NCBI GenBank assembly: GCA_903845195.1
Contig: CAIMWO010000040.1
Coordinates: 93,478 to 157,477, forward strand
DNA from: an uncultured Phycisphaerales bacterium
GTDB lineage: Bacteria > Planctomycetota > Phycisphaerae > WQYP01
Length of the DNA: 64,000 nt
Reading direction: 5' to 3'
Shown here: one piece after another, positions 49,022 through 57,114 of the stretch
Layout: each line of letters starts with the position of its first letter
Position numbering within the stretch: the first letter of the stretch is position 1
Program-made: the position numbers and the translations under genes
Notes under the pieces: generated by a model
What the model was told of the DNA's origin: nothing
Database searches by the model: none
The model's input: only the letters and a program-made list of their open reading frames with translations

Positions 49022-49801
49022 ATGCTGATCGACACACACTGCCATTTGACCTACGAAGGGCTCTTTGAGAACCAGCACGAGGTGCTCGCCCGGGCCGCGG
49101 CCGCGGGGGTGGGACGGCTGATCACCGTGGGGACGGACGTGCCCGACCACGCGAAAGTGCTTTCGCTGTTGCGCAGCCATCCGCAAGTGTTCGGCGCTCT
49201 GGGCATTCACCCGCATCACGCCTCCGAGGTGGAGGACGGATACGAAAGGTTTCTGGAAAATCGTATCCGCTCAGAAAAGAAAATTCTGGCCCTCGGCGAA
49301 TGCGGACTGGATTATCATTACCAGTTTGCGCCGAAGCTGCTGCAGCGCGGCGTCTTCCTCAACCAATTGGAAATGGCCCGGCGCATCGACATCCCCGTGA
49401 TCCTCCACGTGCGCGAAGCACATCCTGACGCCCTCTCCGTGATGCAGGATTTTCCCGAACTGAAGTTCGTCGTCCACTGCTTCACCGGCACGCCGGCCGA
49501 ATGCAAATCGTGGCTGAAACTCGGCGCGTACATCGGCATCACCGGAATCGTCACCTACAAAAATGCCAAGGACGTGCAGGACGCCGCCAAACTGGTGCCC
49601 CCGGATCGCCTGCTCGTGGAAACCGATGCACCGTACCTGAGTCCCGAGCCGGTGCGAAAAATCAAGACCAACGAGCCCGCGCACGTCGCCCACACGGCCA
49701 GGTTCCTTGCCGACCTCCGTGGTGCCAGCTTCGACGAGCTTCGTGTCCAAACCACCGCCAACGCGGCCAGACTCTTCGGCGAAAAACTGCTCGCCACTTG
49801 A
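49022..49801 (+). CDS. tatD: TatD-family metal-dependent DNase/hydrolase
   Basis: This is a 259-residue TIM-barrel enzyme with all family ligands: MLIDTHCHL (HxH), ILALGECGLDYHY (Glu), VILHVREAHPDAL, FVVHCFTGTPAECK and LLVETDAPYLSPEPVR (Asp). It ends with TTANAARLFGE, the usual family tail. Homologues are 3'-5' exonucleases or D-aminoacyl-tRNA deacylase-like hydrolases. The ATG at 49022 is used; the open frame to 48785 overlaps the kinase promoter region. It is divergent from the kinase. Confidence 0.95.
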   Translation: MLIDTHCHLTYEGLFENQHEVLARAAAAGVGRLITVGTDVPDHAKVLSLLRSHPQVFGALGIHPHHASEVEDGYERFLENRIRSEKKILALGECGLDYHYQFAPKLLQRGVFLNQLEMARRIDIPVILHVREAHPDALSVMQDFPELKFVVHCFTGTPAECKSWLKLGAYIGITGIVTYKNAKDVQDAAKLVPPDRLLVETDAPYLSPEPVRKIKTNEPAHVAHTARFLADLRGASFDELRVQTTANAARLFGEKLLAT

Positions 49802-49865
49802 TGAAAGTGGATTGATCGGCCCGATCGGATAAACTTCACCGAACGCCAAACCTTGATTGGAGCGC

Positions 49866-50885
49866 ATGATGACTACCACGGAGCTATCGCCGGCCAACAT
49901 CGAACAGCAAGTCGCCGAGTTCAAACAGGTCTACCAAGGCATCGAGTCCGAGATCGGCAAGGTCATGGTTGGCCACAAGGAAGTGATCAGCCAGACCATC
50001 TTGTGCCTGATGATCGGCGGCAACGCGCTGCTCGAAGGCGTCCCCGGACTGGGCAAAACCATGCTCGTCCGCACCCTCGCCCAGGTGATGGACCTGCAGT
50101 TCAGCCGCATTCAATTCACGCCCGACCTCATGCCCGCCGACATCGTCGGCACGTCACTCGTCGTCAACGACGAACAGGGAAATCGCCTCTGGCAATTCCA
50201 GCCCGGGCCGATCTTCGGCAACCTCATCCTTGCCGACGAAATCAACCGCGCGACGCCCAAGACCCAATCCGCGCTGCTCGAAGCCATGGCCGAGCAGTCC
50301 GTCTCGGTCGCCAAGAAAACCCACCGCATGCCCGATCCCTTCTTCGTACTCGCCACGCAAAACCCCATCGAAATGGAAGGCACCTACCCCCTGCCTGAAG
50401 CCCAGCTCGACCGTTTCGCCTTCAAAATCTCCGTCGAAAGCCCCGAGCTTCAGGACCTGCTGACGATTCTCGATCGCACCACCGGCGTGCAGGTGCCCGC
50501 CCCGGCGACCGTCGTCAACGCCGAAAAAATCCGCGAAATGAAGCACCTGGTTCGCGCCGTGCCCGTCGCCAGTCACGTGAAGGATTACATCGGCCGGCTC
50601 GTTCTCGGTTCTCATCCGGACACCAAGACCGCGCCGGAGATCACCAAGAAATACATCCGCTTCGGCGCCAGTCCGCGTGGCGCCCAGTCGATCATCCTTG
50701 CCGCCAAAGTCCTCGCCCTCCGCGACGGCCGCTACAACGTCAGCTTCGCCGACGTCCGCAGCGTCCTGCTCCCCTCGCTGCGCCACCGCATCATCCTGAA
50801 CTTCGAAGGCCAGGCCGAAGGCATTTCTACCGACATCGTCGTCCGCAAAATAATCGACGCCACCCCCGAGACGATGAGCGTCTAA
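49866..50885 (+). CDS. MoxR-family AAA+ ATPase
   Basis: This is a 339-residue AAA+ protein. Walker A is LLEGVPGLGKTMLVRTLAQV and Walker B is LILADEINRATPKTQSALLE; the sensor region FFVLATQNPIEMEGTYPLPE, then AQLDRFAFK, is typical of MoxR. The C-terminal lid carries YIRFGASPRGAQSIILAAK. MoxR proteins usually work with a DUF58 and von Willebrand-domain partner; none follows here, because the S23 gene and its repeats start right at the stop codon. The ATG at 49866 has GGAG upstream. Confidence 0.95.
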   Translation: MMTTTELSPANIEQQVAEFKQVYQGIESEIGKVMVGHKEVISQTILCLMIGGNALLEGVPGLGKTMLVRTLAQVMDLQFSRIQFTPDLMPADIVGTSLVVNDEQGNRLWQFQPGPIFGNLILADEINRATPKTQSALLEAMAEQSVSVAKKTHRMPDPFFVLATQNPIEMEGTYPLPEAQLDRFAFKISVESPELQDLLTILDRTTGVQVPAPATVVNAEKIREMKHLVRAVPVASHVKDYIGRLVLGSHPDTKTAPEITKKYIRFGASPRGAQSIILAAKVLALRDGRYNVSFADVRSVLLPSLRHRIILNFEGQAEGISTDIVVRKIIDATPETMSV

Positions 50886-50917
50886 ACATAAAACATAAGA
50901 CACGAAACATAAAAAGG
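50884..50917. repeat. A/T-rich inverted repeat, left flank of the S23 gene
   Basis: This AAACATAAAACAT-type sequence ends in AAAAAGG and matches the reverse complement of 51363-51398 imperfectly. It starts on the moxR stop codon. Confidence 0.75.
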
Positions 50918-50937
50918 TTCCTTAGGGAGATTGCACC

Positions 50938-51360
50938 TTGGGTAAGCAATACGAGCGAGATTGGATTGAGCGAGCGCACTGGTTTGCGGTGCGCGTCTTG
51001 AAAATTGCGGGAAAGCTGCCACACACGCCCGCGGGATGGTCGATGGCCGGGCAAGTCTGCCGAAGCGGTCCGTCGATTCCACATAATATGGAGGAAGCCA
51101 AGGCCGCATTGACATTGGCCGATACCCTGACGAAAACCGGCATTGCGCGCAAGGAAGCCGCTGAGACGCGGCGCTCGCTGATGGTTATTCGTGATGCGGA
51201 ATTGTTACCCAAATCCGAGGCGGAGGAGCTTCGGTTGCTGATCACCGAGGGCAATGAGATAACTGCCATGTTATCCGCCGGCACTTATCGGCTACACCTG
51301 CGAATCACGAAAGAATCCAAAGGTCGCGATTCCCGAACTTCTTGGCCAGACCGGCCCTAA
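50938..51360 (+). CDS. Four-helix-bundle protein (S23/23S rRNA intervening-sequence family)
   Basis: This is a 140-residue protein. Helices carry ERAHWFAVRVLKIAGKLPHT, GWSMAGQVCRSGPSIPHNME, EAKAALTLADTLTKTGIARK, EAAETRRSLMVIRDAELLP and SEAEELRLLITEGNEITAML. The QVxRSxxSIxxNxxE pattern, EAxET and the final Glu/Asn-containing helix are those of the S23 family, which includes proteins encoded in 23S rRNA intervening sequences and the Avd accessory proteins of diversity-generating retroelements. The start is probably TTG at 50938 with AGGGAG 9 bases upstream. The gene is flanked by inverted A/T-rich repeats. The function of free-standing members is unknown. Confidence 0.85.
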   Translation: MGKQYERDWIERAHWFAVRVLKIAGKLPHTPAGWSMAGQVCRSGPSIPHNMEEAKAALTLADTLTKTGIARKEAAETRRSLMVIRDAELLPKSEAEELRLLITEGNEITAMLSAGTYRLHLRITKESKGRDSRTSWPDRP

Positions 51361-51362
51361 CG

Positions 51363-51398
51363 CCTTTTTATGTTTTATGTTTCATGTTTTATGTTTTT
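51363..51398. repeat. A/T-rich inverted repeat, right flank of the S23 gene
   Basis: CCTTTTTATGTTTTATG, then TTCATGTTTTATGTTTTT, is the inverted partner of 50884-50917. It starts 3 bases after the S23 stop and ends just before the promoter of the probable 6S RNA. Confidence 0.75.
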
Positions 51399-51403
51399 GC
51401 CAG

Positions 51404-51432
51404 TTGCTTCTGCTGCCGCCGATAGGAATAAT
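51404..51432 (+). promoter_or_regulatory. Sigma-70-type promoter for the structured RNA
   Basis: TTGCTT at 51404-51409 and AATAAT (5 of 6 to consensus) at 51427-51432 are separated by 17 bases. The predicted start, 6-8 bases after the -10, falls on the 5' end of the closing stem at 51439. Confidence 0.6.
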
Positions 51433-51438
51433 GAATCC

Positions 51439-51654
51439 GCCTCTGCTGTGTTCGTGGTATCGAGGTCACTGTGGCTTCGGACCGATGAGCTTAATTAAGG
51501 GCCCCAAGAAACGGACTGACGAACAAGCCTCCCTGCATTCCTCGTGAGTGCGGCCTAGTAGTGGAAGTTTTGAAACGGTTCTTCGCGCGGCCCGCCCTGT
51601 TGATCAGGGTTCGAAACCTCACCTCGTCACGGCACCTACGTGGAGGCTTTTTTC
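51439..51654 (+). ncRNA. ssrS: Structured RNA, probable 6S RNA
   Basis: This is a 210-base non-coding segment whose ends pair: GCCTC (51439-51443) with GAGGC (51644-51648), and TGCTGTG (51444-51450) with CACGGCA (51629-51635, one G-T pair), leaving an internal bulge. The 5' end runs CTGTGTTCG, resembling the UGUUCG of 6S RNA, and GACCGATGAGCTTAATTAA and GGTTCGAAACC fall where the consensus has similar segments. A T-run (51649-51654) follows, and a promoter precedes. 6S RNA binds RNA polymerase holoenzyme in its central bubble. The length fits the family (about 180-210). Identification is by eye; another structured RNA is possible. Confidence 0.55.
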
Positions 51655-51825
51655 GCATGCCCCCGGGCCTGGCCGCTATCGGTCACGCCCGTTCTATTTC
51701 CACTGTTTTCCCCACCCGCCGCTCGCGAACCCTCGCGAATTCCCATCGCCGAGACTCTCCACGAGCCGATACTGGTGTCTAACGCTTTGTATTCACGCGG
51801 TTTCCGACGCAAGGAATTCTGATTG
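51655..51825. other. Spacer before the secreted-protein gene
   Basis: This 171-base region holds the presumed promoter of the next gene. I see no further structure. Confidence 0.3.
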
Positions 51826-52371
51826 ATGCCCAGCCTTCGGCTCCATTCTGTTTCCCTCGCCATTCTCGCACTGGCACTCCTGCCGGCGTCCGGCACTGCG
51901 GCGGACACTCCCGATTCCGGCAAGACCATCGTCCGTGACGGCATGTCCATCCAGTTGCCCAAGGGCTGGGCTTCCGAAGAATCGCCTGCCGGACGCACCG
52001 TCCTCATCGCCCATTCGCCCGACAAGGAAAAGGATGATACCGGCGAATTCCCCACCACCCTCACCATCGCCCTCCATCCCGCAAAACCCGACGGCAAAGC
52101 GATTCAGGAAGCCAATGCCCGCGAGCTCAAAGACTACAAACCCCTCGAGCCGCCGCGCGATCTGCAGATCAACGGCGCCGCCGGCGTAGCCCTCGGCGGC
52201 ACGTTCACCCAAGGCGTTCTCAAACTCCGCACCCGCCAATACGTCCTCTCCAGCGGCGACAAAGGCTTCGTCATCACCCTCGTCATGCTCGAAAGCCGTT
52301 GGGACAAATACCACCAACTCGCCGAAGCCGCCATCGCCACTTTTCACATTGGCGACGCCGCCAAGAAGTGA
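51826..52371 (+). CDS. Exported protein, PsbP/DUF1795-like
   Basis: This is a 181-residue exported protein. The signal peptide is RLHSVSLAILALALLPASGT, then AAD. The mature domain opens with DGMSIQLPKGWASEESPAGR, then TTLTIALHPAKPDGKAIQEA, LKLRTRQYVLSSGDKGFVIT and WDKYHQLAEAAIATFHIGD. The pattern (a strand with LPxGW, then a closing helix with a final F) is that of PsbP-like / DUF1795 domains. The ATG at 51826 has AAGGA 11 bases upstream. It lies 145 bases before the ABC exporter genes. The function is unknown. Confidence 0.7.
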   Translation: MPSLRLHSVSLAILALALLPASGTAADTPDSGKTIVRDGMSIQLPKGWASEESPAGRTVLIAHSPDKEKDDTGEFPTTLTIALHPAKPDGKAIQEANARELKDYKPLEPPRDLQINGAAGVALGGTFTQGVLKLRTRQYVLSSGDKGFVITLVMLESRWDKYHQLAEAAIATFHIGDAAKK

Positions 52372-52516
52372 TTTCCGCATAGCATCCCCGGCGCAGAATC
52401 GCGTGCAGATTGACGATTGCGTTGCCGCCGCCCACCCTTGCGTCACCCATCCATCCTGATACGCTATTCTATTCACGGGCATCAATACCCTTGGTGTGGT
52501 CCATCGCAAGGCGGAA

Positions 52517-54625
52517 ATGAGTACCAATCCCCCACAATCCAAATCTCCCAAGACTTCCACGCCCGTTTCCGCCGATTCCCCCTCAGATCCCGCCAAACCT
52601 CCAAGCCCTCTTGAGTTGACTAACTCCCAGCTCCTCCGGCGGATGTTCCGCTTTCTCGCCCCGGTCCGCGCTTTGGCGGCCCTCGCTTGCCTCCTCATCG
52701 TGGCGTGGGTCTTCGTCGAAATCAATGCCGTAAAAACCACCGGCCAGATCGTCAACGCCGTCAAAGACACTCTCGAAAGCGGCAAGGTCGCCAACACCCC
52801 ATTCTGGGACGCCATCGGCCGCGAGCCTCTCCGCAGCATCGTTCACATGATCGTGATCCTCGGCCTGCTGGTGGTGCTCAATAATTTCATCACCTTTCTC
52901 CGCACCTACATGAACTCCCGGTTCACTATGGACATGGTCTACCACATGCGCGCCGCGGTCTACGACCGCCTGCAAAACGTGGGTTTCGCCTTCCATGACG
53001 AACACTCCAGCGGCGCGCTGATCAACCGCGCCCTGTCGGATCTCCAAAATGTTCGCGCCTTTCTCCAGATGGGCCTGCTCCTGACGGTCGAAATCGTCGC
53101 CTTCGTTGTGGGATGGATCGTCTACATGTCCACGATCAGCCGGTGGGTCGCGCTGGCCGCGCTCCTGCCCGTGCCCTTCTGGATCTGGTACATCCTCCGC
53201 TTCGGCAGAAAGATGCAGCCGGCCCAGCAAGCCGCCATGAAGGCCGGCGACGATGTGGTCACCGTGCTGACCGAAAACGTCGCCGGCGTCCACGTCGTCA
53301 AGGCCTTCGCCACCGAGGGCACGGAAATCCAGAAGTACAACGCCGCCGCCAACACCTGGTTCGATCGCGTGATGGACACCGTCAGACTCTGGCGGAACTT
53401 CGCGCCCATCATCCGCGGCATCGCCTCCGCCAGTCATCTGACGCTCTTTGCCATCTGCGCCCTGCTGGTGGTCCTCACCGCCGACGTGCCGCCACCGTCC
53501 GCGACTCTCCCCACCTCCACCCTCGCACCCTCCACGGCCCCCGCGTCTCTTCCCGCCACCGCACCTGAAGCTGCCGCCGCAACCTCCGCCCCGACCGCCA
53601 CGATCACGGCCTCATCCCCCGCATTTCCCGTGAAGGTCAACGTCGGCCACCTGCTCGTCTTCGGCGCCGCCATGGGCGCCATCCTCTCCCGCCTCCAGCA
53701 GGTCAACCAGATCAGCGATCAGTACCAGCGTGCCATCGTCTCCGCCCGCCGATTCTTCGAAGTGCTCGACGCACCTTCCACCGTCCCGGAATTCACCAAG
53801 GCCCCGGACCTCCCCCGCGGCCCCGGCGCCGTCGAGTTCCACTTCGTCACCTTCGGTTACGATCCCGCCAAACCCGTCGTCCGCGACATCGCCTTCGACG
53901 TGCCCGGCGGCAGCATCGTCGCCCTCGTCGGCCCCACCGGCTCCGGCAAAAGCACCCTCGTCCAACTCCTCGCACGCTTCTACGATCCCCAGAACGGCCA
54001 GATCCTCATCGACGGCATCGACATCCGCAAAGCCAGCCTCACCAGCCTCCGCAAGTCCATCGGCTTTGTCTTCCAGGAAACCTTTCTCTTCTCCGATACC
54101 GTCGCCAACAACATCCGCTACGGCCATCCGGACGCGACCATGGGTGACGTCGAAGCCGCCGCACGCGTTTCCCAGGCCCACGAGTTCATCATGGAATTGC
54201 CCCAAGGCTACGACACCATGCTCGGCGAACGCGGCGCCACCCTTTCCGGCGGCCAGCGCCAACGCCTCGCCATCGCCCGCGCCATCATCAGCAATCCGCG
54301 TATTCTCGTGCTCGATGACGCCCTCGCCGCCGTCGATCCCGAAACCGAACACCTCATCAGCCGCGCGCTGGAACTGGTCATGGTCGATCGCACCGTCTTC
54401 ATCATTGCCCACCGCCTCTCCACCGTGAAGGCCTCCGATCTCGTGATCGTCCTCGAGCACGGCCGCATCACCCAGGCCGGCACCCACAAGGAACTCCTCC
54501 GCCAGCACGGCCATTACCGCCACATCGCCGAAGTCCAGCTCGCCTACCAGGAAAAGGAAATCCTCGCCAAAGCCGAAAAACGCGCCGATAAAGCGGACGC
54601 GTCGAGCGAGGAGAAGAAGACATGA
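52517..54625 (+). CDS. ABC exporter half-transporter, subunit with degenerate Walker B
   Basis: This is a 702-residue membrane-ATPase protein. A Pro/Ser-rich N-terminus precedes a six-helix ABC membrane domain (about 50-395). The ATPase domain has Walker A GPTGSGKST (about 472), Q-loop VFQET, signature LSGGQ (576-580) and Walker B ILVLDDALAAVD, where the usual catalytic Glu is Asp (D601). The H-loop is AHRLST. A 50-residue Pro/Ala/Thr-rich loop (about 323-372) interrupts the membrane domain before the last helix. The TGA overlaps the next gene (ATGA), so the two subunits form a heterodimer. Confidence 0.94.
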   Translation: MSTNPPQSKSPKTSTPVSADSPSDPAKPPSPLELTNSQLLRRMFRFLAPVRALAALACLLIVAWVFVEINAVKTTGQIVNAVKDTLESGKVANTPFWDAIGREPLRSIVHMIVILGLLVVLNNFITFLRTYMNSRFTMDMVYHMRAAVYDRLQNVGFAFHDEHSSGALINRALSDLQNVRAFLQMGLLLTVEIVAFVVGWIVYMSTISRWVALAALLPVPFWIWYILRFGRKMQPAQQAAMKAGDDVVTVLTENVAGVHVVKAFATEGTEIQKYNAAANTWFDRVMDTVRLWRNFAPIIRGIASASHLTLFAICALLVVLTADVPPPSATLPTSTLAPSTAPASLPATAPEAAAATSAPTATITASSPAFPVKVNVGHLLVFGAAMGAILSRLQQVNQISDQYQRAIVSARRFFEVLDAPSTVPEFTKAPDLPRGPGAVEFHFVTFGYDPAKPVVRDIAFDVPGGSIVALVGPTGSGKSTLVQLLARFYDPQNGQILIDGIDIRKASLTSLRKSIGFVFQETFLFSDTVANNIRYGHPDATMGDVEAAARVSQAHEFIMELPQGYDTMLGERGATLSGGQRQRLAIARAIISNPRILVLDDALAAVDPETEHLISRALELVMVDRTVFIIAHRLSTVKASDLVIVLEHGRITQAGTHKELLRQHGHYRHIAEVQLAYQEKEILAKAEKRADKADASSEEKKT

Positions 54626-56604
54626 TCTCAACTTTGATGAAACGAAAACGCGACCAACGCCGCGAAGTGGCGAAGATCAACCTGCCGACCGCCGGCCCGG
54701 TGAAAGACCCCAACGCCCCCGAAGGCGAGCCGGATTACAAACCGCTGGAATGGCCCGTCGTCAAGAAAATCCTCCATTGGATGGCCCCCTATAAATGGAA
54801 TTACATCGTCGCCCTGCTGGTCAATCTCGCCGGCACTTTGCTCGACATGCTCGGCCCCCTCTACATCAAGCACCTCGTCGATCACGACATCCCCGGCCAT
54901 CCGCACATGCTTGCCACCGGCCTCGTGGCCGCACTGCGCACCACCTTCCCCGGCACCGCGGAATCCGTCTCCCGATCCCTCCAGCACCACGCACCCTTTT
55001 GGGGCATCGGCTGCACCATAGCCCTCTGGGCCTTCACCACGTTTCTCTCCATCCTGCTCATGCGCTTCAACATGGAATACAACCGCCGCACCGGCGAGAA
55101 GGTCGTCTTCGCGATCCGCAAGGCCATCTTCGCCCACCTCCAGCAGCTCTCCATGAGCTTCTACGACCGCACCAAGTTCGGCCGCATCCTCTCCCGCGGC
55201 ACCACGGATATCGACGCCATGGTCAACCCCGTCGTCAACGGCGTTAACACCGTCGTCACCAACGCCATGATGATGGGCATCGCCGCCGTCATGATCGTCT
55301 ACTCCGATTGGCGCATGGCCATCGCCGTCCTCTGGCTCGGCCCCGTCCTTTATTTCATGAACCAGATCTACCGCCGGAAAATCGGCGCCAAGTGGCGGCA
55401 GGTCCGCGAGCATTTCACCCGCGTTTCCACCAATCTCGCGGAGAACATCAACGGCATGCGCGTCGTCGCCGCCTTCAATCGTCAGGAGGAAAACCTCTCC
55501 CACTTCAATGAACTCCAGGACGTCAACACCATCAACAACATTCAGGCCTCCGCCACCAACGGCATTTACATGCCTCTGCTCAATGTCGTCGGCTTCATCG
55601 GCAAGGTCATCATCCTCATGTTCGGTTGCTACCTCGTGATCCGCACGTCCGGCCAAAGCGCCACCGCGCGTTTCACCGTCGGCACCCTCATGGCCCTCTA
55701 CATGTACTGGGACTGGTTCATGAACCCCGTCCTCAACTTCGGCAACTTCCACAACGAAATGATGCAGGCCATGGCCAGCGCCGAACGCATCTTCACCCTC
55801 CTCGATCAGCGCCCCGAAGTCACCGATTCTGCCGACGCCATCGCCCTCCCGCCCGTCAAGGGCGAGGTGCGTTTCGACCACGTCAACTTCGCCTACAAAG
55901 TCGATAAGCCTGTTCTTCACGACATCACCTTCGAGGCCCGCCCCGGCCAGACCATCGCCCTCGTTGGACACACCGGCTGCGGCAAAAGTACCATCATGAA
56001 TCTCATTTGCCGCTTCTACCTTCCCCAGCAGGGGGGAATCCTCATCGACGGCTACGACCTCCGCAAAATCACTTCCGATAGCCTGCATCGCCAGATGGGC
56101 ATCGTCGCCCAGTCCAACTACCTCTTCAGCGGCTCCGTGCTGGAAAACATTCGTTACGCCAAGCCCGACGCCACCGAAGAACAGGTGATCGCCGCCGCCA
56201 CCGCCCTGGGCAGCCATGATGTGCTGAGCGAACTCAAGGACGGCTACCACACGCAGGTCGGCGAACGCGGCAGCGCCATGTCCCTCGGACAGCGCCAGCT
56301 CATCTGCTTCACCCGCGCGTTCCTGGCGAACCCCGCCATCCTCATGCTCGATGAGGCCACCTCCGCCGTCGACACCCACACCGAAATGATCATCCAGCAG
56401 GCCCTCGAACGCCTCGTCGCCGATCGCACCACCTTTATCGTCGCCCACCGCCTCAGCACCGTCACCAGCGCCGATCTCGTCCTCGTCCTCGATCACGGCA
56501 AGATCATCGAGCGCGGCACCCACCACTCTCTGCTCGAACTCGGCGGCAAATACGCCGAACTCTACCGCCAATTCACCCGCGAAATCGGCTCCGACACCCC
56601 GTGA
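54622..56604 (+). CDS. ABC exporter half-transporter, subunit with catalytic Glu and atypical signature
   Basis: This is a 660-residue partner of the preceding protein. An N-terminal cytoplasmic segment (about 1-50) precedes six membrane helices, with periplasmic loops extended around HPHMLATGLVAALR. The ATPase domain has Walker A GHTGCGKST (about 449), signature MSLGQ (553-557) in place of LSGGQ, and Walker B ILMLDEATSAVD with the catalytic Glu (E578). The H-loop is VAHRLST. The pair thus has one canonical and one degenerate ATP site. Substrates of such exporters include lipids, drugs and peptides; none is indicated here. A decayed copy of its 3' end lies at 58841-59218. Confidence 0.94.
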   Translation: MISTLMKRKRDQRREVAKINLPTAGPVKDPNAPEGEPDYKPLEWPVVKKILHWMAPYKWNYIVALLVNLAGTLLDMLGPLYIKHLVDHDIPGHPHMLATGLVAALRTTFPGTAESVSRSLQHHAPFWGIGCTIALWAFTTFLSILLMRFNMEYNRRTGEKVVFAIRKAIFAHLQQLSMSFYDRTKFGRILSRGTTDIDAMVNPVVNGVNTVVTNAMMMGIAAVMIVYSDWRMAIAVLWLGPVLYFMNQIYRRKIGAKWRQVREHFTRVSTNLAENINGMRVVAAFNRQEENLSHFNELQDVNTINNIQASATNGIYMPLLNVVGFIGKVIILMFGCYLVIRTSGQSATARFTVGTLMALYMYWDWFMNPVLNFGNFHNEMMQAMASAERIFTLLDQRPEVTDSADAIALPPVKGEVRFDHVNFAYKVDKPVLHDITFEARPGQTIALVGHTGCGKSTIMNLICRFYLPQQGGILIDGYDLRKITSDSLHRQMGIVAQSNYLFSGSVLENIRYAKPDATEEQVIAAATALGSHDVLSELKDGYHTQVGERGSAMSLGQRQLICFTRAFLANPAILMLDEATSAVDTHTEMIIQQALERLVADRTTFIVAHRLSTVTSADLVLVLDHGKIIERGTHHSLLELGGKYAELYRQFTREIGSDTP

Positions 56605-56693
56605 TTACCCCGCTTCTCGCGTGATTCCTGATGCGTGCGTCCGCGTAGTCACCTGTTATGATGGCTTCCTTTTCGGGCTCACGGAATCCTCCC

Positions 56694-57104
56694 ATGCCGA
56701 CCCACAACCAAGACGCCGCTGCTCTCGCCAACCCCGCCGTGACGCCCGCCGAGCAGGCGAGCGCAAAGACACCTTCGGCCTATTCCCCCGATCTCTCCGG
56801 CCACCTGCCGCCACTCGACGGCATCCGCGGCTTGGCCATTCTTCTCGTGCTCCTCTGCCACTACGTCACCGTCTTCTGGAAACCCGAATTCCAGGCCGCC
56901 GTCGGCATGTCCGAACCCGTCAAAGTCCTCTACCACCTCCTCTCCTGCGGCTGGATCGGCGTCGACCTCTTCTTCGTCCTCTCCGGCTTTCTGATCACCG
57001 GAAGCGCCAAGTGCCACCAGCACAAGACTATAGCCATAACGCAAGTGGCTCTACTGCTCTACTTTTGCAACCTGGCACTGTTGCATCCGCTCCTCCGCTG
57101 CTAG
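56694..57104 (+). pseudogene. Truncated acyltransferase-3 (OafA/YrhL-type) fragment
   Basis: This is a 136-residue frame. It has a disordered N-terminus, then LPPLDGIRGLAILLVLLCHY and SCGWIGVDLFFVLSGFLITG, the first two helices and active-site region of an acyltransferase-3 membrane protein (normally 350-400 residues). After LITG the sequence turns into unrelated SAKCHQHKTIAITQ and stops. Other frames do not continue the family, so the rest has been lost rather than frameshifted. The break probably lies where the glycosyltransferase segment was inserted or recombined. Confidence 0.75.
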
Positions 57105-57114
57105 ACTAACGCGG

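Noticed and set aside
51600..51640. tRNA-like T-arm (GGTTCGAAACC)
   Set aside because: No matching acceptor, D or anticodon arm could be built around it; it fits better inside the 6S-like structure.
54628..56571. 647-residue minus-strand frame opposite the second ABC gene
   Set aside because: Antisense shadow of an ABC gene with all motifs.
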